Below are positions 55,001 through 64,000 of a DNA stretch of 64,000 nucleotides, piece after piece. A program made the translations under genes and the position numbers. The stretch lies in contig CM048557.1 in NCBI GenBank assembly GCA_026413225.1, positions 15,602,871 through 15,666,870 on the forward strand, given 5' to 3'. This DNA is from Otis tarda. Its lineage: Eukaryota; Chordata; Aves; Otidiformes; Otididae. Position 1 is the stretch's first letter. Every line of letters starts with the position of its first letter. The notes beneath the pieces were generated by a model. It was not told the origin of the DNA. It saw nothing but the letters and a program-made list of their open reading frames with translations, and ran no database searches.

Positions 55001-58000
55001 TTTCTTCTTACCTCCCTCTGTACAATTTAGGTTGGGTCCCTTCATTAAAGCATTTTGCTTCTGTCCAAGTCCACATATTCTAATTAGTTCCATTTTTTTT
55101 ACTGCCTCTCACTTCAAATCACGAGGCTGTTCTCCACTCTCACCTTCAGCCTCTTACTTAGGCTTGTTTGCAGATACATCTCTGCCATTATTTCCTACAA
55201 ACTCACTACTCACCTTTGTGTTCTTGATCTCTTCCTTCCTTTAGTGCTTCCTTACGCTATAGCTCCCGCTAAAAGGCTTCTAGGGGGCACCAAGAAAACA
55301 TCATTGTCCTTCAAGCTTACATTTTCTAACGCTATTTCATCAACTGCTTCAAAAAAGCCAATTCTGTTAGTGCTTTCCTTGGAGGCTGTTTTACACTCTC
55401 TGTAAGGCAACCAGGGGCATTGACAAGTAAATAACAAGTAAACAGTGCACAAACGTGCACCGATGCAAAACCTTCTGGTTTTATTTACTTTTATAATTAG
55501 CACTCAAAGTTATTCTGCCATCTCCCAGTAATTTCATGTTAGGCTTTGTAATTTTTCCTTCCTCATAGGTTTACCTGTAGTTTAACATTCAAAGTACGGT
55601 TGTTGCACAGAATACCTCAACAGACTTGTATTAAAAATGCTCTTTAAAATTCCAAGGCTTTGAACTAAAGAAATATCTCAAGAAGTTTTCATGGCAAGTT
55701 CACCTCAGTTGGTTCAATTCAGCTGCAGTTAGATGTACCTTTTCAAATAATGGAAAAAACTGTAAAGGGGTCAGACCCAATCAATACAGTTGTTCAAACA
55801 GAATTTCAGGCACTGTGATGTGTGTATTTTTTGTGCTCTTTCTTTGTACTGTTCCGCTATGAAGAAAGGTTGCTTTTGCTACTAGAGCAATAAGAGTCTT
55901 AGCCTTTTGAATACAGCCAAACAACCAATGGGAATGTTTACTAGGTGTGGGAAATATAGCGGTTTTTCATGTTTTTCTTGTGCATGGCTTTGTTCTTTGT
56001 ATACTATGCAATACATCGACACACACACACAGCACCAACACTTTAAAATACCCGAAGGCAGACATAAATCAGAGGGGTAACATCAGATCATGCCTTCTAT
56101 ACCTTCTGACACTAAGTAAATCTGGTCTTTCCTTCGTACAACATCCTCAAGTTAATTGCTAAGACATATGGGAAATATGTGCGTTTACAGAGGGAACAGA
56201 TGCTGATAGACAATACATAGGCATATACCTGAAGATCTGGAAATCAGATGAGTAAATGGTGCAGGTGGAAAAAGAACGGTGCAAACAATACCAGGGCACA
56301 TTGGGAGAGCCCTGCTTTCTCAAAACACCAACCCCTCCCTCCAGAGGCTACCGGGCTCCTGAGACCTTTAACAATTCTTTTTTTTTAAATAGCAGTACAC
56401 AAGTTTAGTAGTATCTTTCAGTAACTTTTAGTTCCACACATAAGCAACTTTGCAGAATATAATCTCTTAATTACAGTTGTTTCCTGAAAAACCTTTCTAT
56501 CTAGGGTTTTTTCCCCAACTGTTCCAAAACAGCCTGGATGCCTCTAACTACTGCTACTTGTCCCGTCCTTCAAAATAAATAGCTTTATATAGACGTACAA
56601 AGTCAAGCAACAGCTCTGCAGCTCGACAGGATCTCCTAGCCACCCAGCAATACATACAAACCCAAAATAACAGTAGCGAAAAACAGGGGGAGGGTGGGCG
56701 GGTAGCGTTATGCAAGTTCAAAAAGGTGAAAGCAGTGCTATTCATGAGGATCAGGCTGGAGGTTTATAAATTCAGCCATGCAATAAAATTTTAATAACTT
56801 CAGTTGAAGAAATTGAAAACAGATGTATATGGGAAGAGAAGTCAGTCTGCATAATTTTTGCTTGGTACAACATTACAAAACACTAATTAGAAAACAGCAC
56901 CTTCAAAAGAAGAACTGATGCTGCTTTCTAATGAGTCTCTCTTTCTCTAATTAGAATTAGTCCCAAACGCTTAAGCTGCTTAACAGGCAGGGGGAAAAAA
57001 AAATAAAGCTACTTTCTGACCAAAATTATATTGATCTGCAAATAAAGACAGGGTTTTTTCCTACTCTTAATACTGGAGGTGCAGTGTGTAACACCTACAA
57101 AATAGCATTTTGCTTAAAAGAAACAGAACTGAAAAAGGAGATCAACCTACAACAAACACTGTATGCGTATGAAACTTAGCCCTAATTATTTAAAAACTGT
57201 ACCCACCCCTGCAAAAAATATGGTCACTGGAGAACAGCATTTCACATATTTAATAAAAAGTTTTGGAAGAAAAATTATCCTGATTATTTTTTTCCCCAAA
57301 TATGAGATTAACAACAGACTTTAGAAAGATTAATTTTGTTAAAAACATTAATGGTATAACTATTTAGGGCAAAATCCTTCTGTTTCATGCAAGCTTGAAT
57401 GAGCAGATTTTGTGTGTGATCAAAGGAGAGAAAACTAACACCTCCCACCCCCTGCACAGCAAAAGCACCTGCACCCTTTTCCCTGCACGGCTGGGCCAGC
57501 AGACAGGATTCGGCAGTTCAGGAACCCATGGGCTGGGCTCCTCACCCACCAATTATGGCCACACGCTCTTCCTTCCTGCGTAACAAAGCTTCTGGAGAAG
57601 GAATGCAGTTGCGCTGAACCAGAAACATGCGGTCAAAGGCTCCTTTGTGTGCCGGAGGGACAGAACGAGCACGTCATAAGCAGCTCAGCTCTGAATTCCT
57701 TTTGCACACATCTGAAGGTCAAGTGCTCACATTCTCAAATATTCGCTCTCAAGTTCGCAGAGTCAATGCTGAGCCCCATCTGCTTCTTTACATTTTGTTC
57801 TAGAGATTACGTTTCAGAAGAATGAAACATTTCCACTGGTCTCCATCAAACTGATGTGGTTTGAGGAAACAGCGTAAATCACTGCTGCCACCAAAATTTG
57901 CTTCACCCGTTGCTCTCGGGTCAACACCCCATCCGCACACAGAACACATCTTAATATGCGATGCCTCCAGGGCTGGCTTGTTTGGTTTTAAATTTAAGTT

Positions 58001-58400
58001 ACTTCTGAATCTTTATTTCACCAGAAACTCAAGGGCTAAGAATGTGTCAGACAAACGTATGTATCTACGAGACAGAAAGGACAGTATTGTCGTCATTGTG
58101 TTTAGCAGATAACTCTGAAAAATCTTTCTATTCAAAAATAAAGTCAGACTTAATGCTAACAAACATTCATTGAAAAAAACCTAGAAAATAAAAATGAAGC
58201 TGTGGTGTAGGGGGAACCTAATCCAAATCCCAGTGAAATAAGTGCTAAACTGGGAAAACTTCAGTGGGATTTGAACCAAAGAAGAGCAAAACGCGGTAAC
58301 AGCACAAACAACTCTGGATTTTCAACCCTACAGACGCTGGTAAGAAAGCAGACACGACAGAGGCAATAGGAGGCAGTTATGTTAATATTTTAATCTGTAC
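52085..58400. other. Intergenic region between convergent genes, no gene confirmed
   Basis: AT-rich sequence with scattered weak exon-like patches that I could not confirm: plus 52490-52635, which ends at a GTAAGT, and plus 53240-53341. An (AC)n microsatellite lies at 56019-56032. A (CCCC/ACAC)-rich patch is at 54183-54215. No RNA gene was recognised. Confidence 0.45.
56019..56032. repeat. (AC)n microsatellite, short
   Basis: About seven AC units in AT-rich DNA. A simple repeat. Confidence 0.8.
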
Positions 58401-58409
58401 ATATACCAT

Positions 58410-59896
58410 TTTCCAAACTGTTACATTTTATTTAAATTAATGTTTTCTTGCAAAATATTCATTTATGCTTTCAAAACTTTTTATAAAGGCAAAAATAAAT
58501 CATTTTGGCAAAAGGTTTTGAAGCTGATACTGGCAGTATTGAGGTAAAATAGATTGCATTAGCTAAATATATTCCTTTAAGAACAGTTCCGAGTACAGAG
58601 TTAATATAATATAATATGTCTTAAAGTCTGAAACTTGAAATTCAATCAATGTCAACAGGTTTGTAGCTATTACTTGAATACAGCAAATGAACAAGTTAGT
58701 GGTTTCACAAAATACTGCAGAAATATCTCAGTCATTTCTCATCCAGAGCTGAACTCAAATAGTAATTACACAACACTGTCTTTTTTGCATGTCTGGCATT
58801 CAATGCATACACAGGTTTTTTCAAGCAAAGCAGTTGCAGCAATTAATTTAATCTTACCTTCTCCTTACATAACGACTTCACCCTTTGCCCTATACATACG
58901 TAAAACACTGAATTTCAAAGTTTAGCAAAGTTAAGCACAAGGTGAACATACATACAAGATTAGCAGGTGCCATATTACATTAGTTTTGCTGTTTCCAGGA
59001 TAAATACTAGTCAATACATCATATTGTAATGTTTACTGAAAAAAAAATTAAAAGAAAAATACATATTTACTAGTAAAATTACACATTCTATTATTTTTAT
59101 TGCTTATTTCACATATTTCAATTGTTTTCTTCTTTCACATCTCAACTTCCAAAAAAATATAATTTGTTAGCTGTTTGTTACTGAGGGGACAGCACTATGT
59201 CAAGAGCAACCTAGCATACTGTGCATTGATATCAGCAAGTTAATCATATGGGATCAAAAAAGAAAATGGGAGTTAAAATTGGCTTTCATTATGGCTTTTG
59301 TGGGAAATTTAAGCTATACAGTGGTCACTGATATTTAGAAATTCAAGCTAAAAGCTTCTTGCAAAGTATTATTTAATGGGCAAGAGTGAGGTTGATCAAC
59401 TCTACAAAAATATTCAACCCAAAACACCCCTTTGGCAAACCTCTCGCTTGCGTTAGCTCTACCCATACCCTATGAATGTGCTTCTAGGTTTGTTCAAATT
59501 TACGTTTTTTTCATGAAACTTTACATTGTGCATCTGAGCCTGAGGGGGAAGTAACAGCATCTTTTAACAACTACGCAAGTAATTTATCTTAAAATGAATT
59601 CAGCCCTTGATTTAAAAAAAATTCTAAAATACATTGTTCTAAAAATACATTGTCAGTATTTTACAGAGTTTATTAAAAGTGCCATTTATTCATACAAAAA
59701 GTCTGAACTAAACTGAAGTCAAAATAAAATGGTTTGCAATTCTCTTCATTTTCACAGAAAATCCCCCTGTTATTCTCTGAATGTATTTCCAGAAGAACCT
59801 GTCATTGGCCAGTGAGTATCTTCACAGAAAGCTGGTAATGAATCTCCTCTTTCTTCCACACGGCGTCACTAGGTGGGATTTGCTTTGAGTCCTCTG
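58410..59896 (-). other. PLEKHA7: Probable PLEKHA7 3' UTR (minus strand)
   Basis: Immediately downstream, on the minus strand, of the terminal coding exon proposed at 59897-59919. The stretch is AT-rich, lacks transposons and carries a minus-strand poly(A) hexamer (AATAAA, plus 58427-58432) about 1.46 kb from the stop. Other hexamers lie nearer, for example plus TTTATT at about 59684. Length and cleavage position are inferred. This depends wholly on the exon call. Confidence 0.4.
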
Positions 59897-59919
59897 TCAG
59901 TGTTCACTTACTGCTTTGG
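59897..59919 (-). CDS. PLEKHA7: Probable terminal coding exon of PLEKHA7 (23 nt coding)
   Basis: On the minus strand a strong acceptor (TGTTTTGTTTTACTTCACGCTAG) is followed by CC AAA GCA GTA AGT GAA CAC TGA. With a G carried from the previous exon this reads A-K-A-V-S-E-H-stop. It resembles the end of long PLEKHA7 isoforms as I remember them (V-A-A-Q-A-V-T-D-P). The position also fits: C11orf58 is on the plus strand, and in human PLEKHA7 is its convergent neighbour. PLEKHA7 is a PH- and WW-domain adaptor of the zonula adherens. The evidence is only seven codons plus synteny. I did not find the preceding exon in the remaining 4 kb of the window. Confidence 0.45.
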
Positions 59920-60169
59920 CTAGCGTGAAGTAAAACAAAACATGGTTAAATATTAAAGCAAGTACACTAATGCCAAGCAGTAAGCACATTCAGGAAACAT
60001 TTTTTTATTAAAGATTTCTGCAGTTTGGTGGAATGAACAATTCATACAGACACATAAAGCAAACAATTATCTCACGATGACATTGCTGCTGAAACTCCTG
60101 TGTACTCTGCATGTTGCTGGTTAATGCAATTATTTTATTGATAATTTTCCTGAAGAAAATGTAGGTTTT

Positions 60170-60241
60170 AATATATATATATGTGTGTGTGTGTAAATAC
60201 ATATCTATACATACACATGTATGTGTATTTATACAGATACA
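60170..60241. repeat. (TA)n(TG)n compound microsatellite with dyad
   Basis: About five AT units are followed by six TG units and then by TACATACACATGTATGTGTA-like sequence that is nearly self-complementary. It is a simple repeat. Confidence 0.8.
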
Positions 60242-60256
60242 CGTTTTTAAGTCAGT

Positions 60257-60330
60257 CTGGAATCCAGAATGGTTGGGGTAGGAAAGGACCTCTGAAGGTC
60301 TTCTGGTCCAAGCCCCTGCTCAAGTCTAAT
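60257..60330 (-). mobile_element. CR1 LINE 3'-end fragment (minus orientation)
   Basis: The segment GAATGGTTGGGGTAGGAAAG, then GACCTCTGAAGGTCTTCTGG, then TCCAAGCCCCTGCTCAAG is the reverse of the CR1 3' UTR consensus. Only about 75 bp remain. No coding part is left. Confidence 0.75.
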
Positions 60331-62900
60331 ACTTTTGGATGGTACAGTTATTTTTCTGGGTTCTTGAGGCCACACATGGGTACCCTATTCATAGGCAAAG
60401 ATCTCATGTGATAGTGATAATTAACTAGCATATCCCTGGATATAACAGTAGGGTCAAGTGTTATTCAGACACAGGAAAGACAGTAGAATCTTGTTCTCTG
60501 AAAGGTAAACTGAACCAGAAAAGCAAACAGCTATTTCCATCAAACTCTGTAGAGGCTCCTAATATCTATACAACTCTCTTGATGGAAATGTGTCATTTTT
60601 CACGGGCCTCGTTGGAGGCAGGTCACTGCCTGTTTGGGCCTTACTGGTATGTGCTCATTTTTATTTGGATTTTTACTTTTTGCACAGATATTTGACTCAT
60701 ATTAGTGACGATGAAAACAAAGGTATCTAAAGATTAATGCTATTAAAGGTAGTTGCTTTATGAACCCTTTTTATCTTATTGTCCAACATCAGGCAATAAA
60801 ATTAGGCCAAAGGAAATAAAAAAAGGTGAGAATAATTTCAAAGGAAACTATGGAAGCATTTTAATACCTGAAATGGCAAAATAACCTAATTGGAGACAAA
60901 AATCAAGTCTTCTGTTAACACAATTCAATGAAAAACACAAAGGCATGAAAAAGCGAAACACGATATTGTAGAATTAATTATAAAGGGCCAAATTTTCAGC
61001 TCATCTCAATTAAGACACCAGTGTTAGTTCATGTGTAAGATACCAGCCCATAAACAAACCCTCTGTTTATACAATTTGTTTTGTGCTTTGGATTCTCTTG
61101 TGCAGCCACTGTATATGCCAGGTGCAGGCAAAAATACCTAGGCACCCCTACGGTAGCCACAGGAGAACACAACGCTAGCCACCAGACTACAAACCACTGC
61201 TGAAAATCTGGCCCCATGCTAAGGAGAATACAGATGTCTCTTTCCTCCACCACAGTAAGATTACGGAAGCATCTTATCTGTAGAGTGACAGCAGTTATTT
61301 GAAGACTTTACTAGCCCACGTGTTAGCTCATTAGAAGCAATATTTTAAAGATTAAAAGGTTTCTGAAAAATAAATGCTTGTGTTCATTTGGCTCTAATTT
61401 AGGGTTAGTAAAAGTGTTAAAATTCAGCAAGCCACAGCAAAGGTACAATGGCAAATCAGACATGCCAAGAGCAGTTAGTTCTTACTTTTAAGGTGTTTAA
61501 ACAAATGTGTAGTGAAATCCATTGCTTAAGGGGGAGTGAGGTGGCTGTGGTACAGAAGGTGAGGGTGCTTTAGATGGATAGGTCAACTGCTGAGCTAGAA
61601 GGGATCACACACAGGAATTAGGCTGCACAGTCAAACATTCATATTGTAACAGAGCCACCTTAATTTTCTATCATGTGAACAGGAAACCTGATTAGTAAGG
61701 CAATGAACTGTTACACTATTTTAACTACATGGAACACAATTTAAACAACATTTCTACCTACTGTTTTTTTTTTTCTATTAGATGCATAAGTTACGCAAAT
61801 AAACATTCCTGTTTTGATGAGAATATGGATGATCGATCTCAAGACGAAGTTTAACGGAATATTTTAAAGCACACAACACTGATATACCCTAATCCTGCCC
61901 TGCTTTTAAAACTGCAGCTCTGGAACAGCACCTGTATTTGCTAATTTGGTTTCAAGGTTTCACTGAGGTTGTACAGGTTTTCAACATTTCCTTTGTTATA
62001 TGCCAATGAGCGGAAACAAAGATAATATATAGAAAAATCACCCCCAAAAATTACATATGCATAGAACATTTTGCTTAGTACAGTGCACGACACAGCAAAA
62101 ACATCTTCAGATCTCAGCTTGAAACTTCAGGATAAAGAACACAATGATTGAAACTGTCCTTGTGTATAAAACAGAGTCATGGGATAGTATTAGAAGACAA
62201 CAACCATAAAACTAAAGAAATTGAAACTCAGTCTTCAATTTTGCTTTTACATTTTGGAGGGCCAAAGGCAGACCTATTTCCAAACCAGAGAATTTAGGAA
62301 ATGACTTCCTGATACTCCTGCATTTGATTTTACTCTTTCAGATTCTTGGTACAAGAATTCAATTTAGGAGGCTGATCTCTTACTAGGGACAGAGGAATCC
62401 CAAAATACCACTTTACAAGGATTAGACAAATGCACAATTCCTTTTAAAAGTTATTTATATTATCATAGCGTCTTAACATAACTTAACTGCTTCTTCCTCC
62501 CCAAATGGGAAAAGTTAAGCTTCAGTCTTTTTCATAAGCAAATCTTTGTAAAAAAAATCCAGACATCTAGTTTTGGATTTTCAGATATGGTCTGCTTCGT
62601 CAACAAGGACCAAGCGATAACTCATATTTTAAAAATCAAACTGCAAAAATAAGAATGTCAAAGAATCTGTAAAATCAGAATAAATGAGAATGTATAATAA
62701 GCTGTGCAAAGCATAAAACGATTTTTCTTAATCACTTGAGATTATCAGAAAATAGGCCATAACTAAAAAACCTGAACTCTTTTTATGGTTTGTATATTTT
62801 CTATCAAAACCAAACCACTCTAGAGCTTTTTTTAAAAAATTCCTTGAAAGGAGTTTGTTTTGAAAGGTGTAAGTAATAACTGAAATCAAAGCAAGACACA

Positions 62901-63042
62901 TTCTAGGCCAGGTTGGATGAGGCTCTGAGCAACCTGATCTAGTTGGGGATGTCCCTGCTCCTTGCAGGGGGGTTGGACTAGATGACCTTTGAAGGCCCCT
63001 TCCAACCGACACCATTCTATGATTCATTCTATGATTCTATGT
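62901..63042 (+). mobile_element. CR1 LINE 3'-end fragment with octamer tail
   Basis: About 140 bp of CR1 3' UTR in plus orientation: GGATGAGGCTCTGAGCAACC, TGATCTAGTTGGGGATGTCC, GGGTTGGACTAGATGACC and CCCCTTCCAACC. It ends in three copies of ATTCTATG (63014-63042), the 3' terminal repeat by which CR1 reverse transcription starts. It is a typical severely 5'-truncated insertion and looks younger than the other CR1 copies here. Confidence 0.9.
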
Positions 63043-64000
63043 TACAAAAAGTGAGTATTTGAGATACAAATGTGGCAGGGAGAACTGTGCATGGACATAA
63101 ATGTTCAGGCTTCCTTAAAGAATCAAACACTTGGCTACAATGCCAAGGGGTTTTTTAAGTGTCTAAAAGACAAAAGAGCTAGCTGCCATACTGCACAAAG
63201 AAAATCAAATTAAAAATCATCTTGCAACTGACTGCAAATTTCCTCAAGCAGCATTTAAACATTTCAATGCCAATACACATTTTAACTGTCTCTATGGGGA
63301 GAACTAAAGAATTAAGAAGATTTCTGTGGTTACATATAACTAAGAATATATGGTGATCACACTTTTGAAATAATTACAATTAAAAAATTAAAATAAAATT
63401 AAAAAAAACTGCAGTAATGAAAACATAGCTACTACATTCACTATACAACATTAAAAGATCAAACATATTTCAGTAGTGTATAGTTACTGCGACTTCACAC
63501 ACACCCAGCAGTAAGTGAACTGGCCATGTGAAGACTCTTTAGTATGGCAGGCACTCTGCTCTTGTTCCGATACAGAGAAATGAATAATTTCAAGTATAGG
63601 CTGCATTCATCTCGGTTGGTCTCAGCTTTGGTGCTAAATTTTCCCAGGAGAAGCTAGAAGTCATGTGGCAAAATGCTGTGTTGGTTCATACCTCCTGAAA
63701 CACAAAGTCCCTCTCTGTAACCGAAGTGTGCGAGTCCCTGTTACAAGGACCCCATTACTGAAACTGGGACCAGGCTGCCTGTGAAGAAACCATTTTGATT
63801 CACAGATGCCTGAAGGTCCAAAATATTACTCCTGAAATGCTCCCAAGGTTTTACAATTCTGGGGTTTTTTTGTTTGTTTTGGTTTTTATAATGTCTGGCC
63901 TCCTCAGTGAACCATTTTATCCCTTCCAGTCAGTTAAATCACCTACTGAACCTCTCCAAGGTCTCAAGATCTGTATCCTGAAAATGTATTCCATCCCCTC
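63043..64000. other. Non-coding, no gene recognised
   Basis: AT-rich sequence with no exon-like frame. It ends in mid-sequence at the window edge. Confidence 0.5.

Larger units (their letters stand above)
59924..64000 (-). other. Probable last intron(s) of PLEKHA7; no further exon recognised
   Basis: AT-rich sequence with CR1 remains at 60257-60330 and 62901-63042 and a TA/TG microsatellite at 60170-60241. No minus-strand exon resembling the PH, WW, coiled-coil or C-terminal parts of PLEKHA7 was found here, so the previous exon should lie beyond 64000 if the assignment is right. Confidence 0.35.

Noticed and set aside
60008-60150. Minus-strand frame after a TTTTCTTCAG acceptor-like site, considered as the penultimate PLEKHA7 exon
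   Set aside because: The translation (IINKIIALTSNMQSTQEFQQ and onward) does not resemble the PLEKHA7 C-terminal region, and no proper donor follows.

Overview
The window is vertebrate nuclear DNA, almost certainly from a bird. It has widely spaced exons with GT/AG introns, CpG islands, CR1 LINE fragments carrying the avian ATTCTATG-type 3' tail, and two solo LTRs of kinds common in bird genomes. No bacterial, plasmid, phage or CRISPR feature is present. Coding sequence is below 2% of the window, and almost every long open frame is a chance frame in GC-rich islands, simple repeats or transposon remains.

Layout. (1) 1-10 kb is gene-poor but rich in CpG islands, homopurine tracts and strong splice signals. 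Two compact non-coding exon candidates on the minus strand (7870-7930 and 6911-6959) and a minus-strand donor inside the 8.4-9.9 kb CpG island look like the 5' untranslated, alternative-promoter end of a gene running leftwards out of the window. By synteny (SOX6 - C11orf58 - PLEKHA7 in human) that gene is probably SOX6. (2) 10-43 kb is AT-rich intergenic DNA with a 1157-bp ERVL-type solo LTR (16808-17964, TSD CCTGT), an unexplained 175-bp inverted repeat (23390-23562 / 25048-25222), three MIR-like SINE relics, and two degraded CR1 copies (34147-34925, 41225-42475). (3) 43.3-49.06 kb holds the one complete gene, C11orf58 (small acidic protein, SMAP): plus strand, five coding exons, CpG-island promoter with an NRF-1 palindrome, 172 codons, poly(A) signal at 49036. 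(4) 49-58 kb is the interval between convergent genes and contains a second solo LTR (51457-52084, TSD CTTGG). (5) 58.4-64 kb looks like the 3' end of a minus-strand gene, by synteny and by its last seven codons PLEKHA7. Only a 23-nt coding part of the terminal exon is visible, with a probable 3' UTR to its left and intron with CR1 debris to its right.

Functionally the window joins three unrelated neighbours: the distal promoter region of a probable developmental transcription factor gene, a small housekeeping-type acidic protein gene, and the tail of a junctional adaptor gene. I saw no undescribed multi-gene system. The least explained structures are the long inverted repeat at 23.4/25.2 kb and the minus-strand exon chain at 6.9-8.5 kb.
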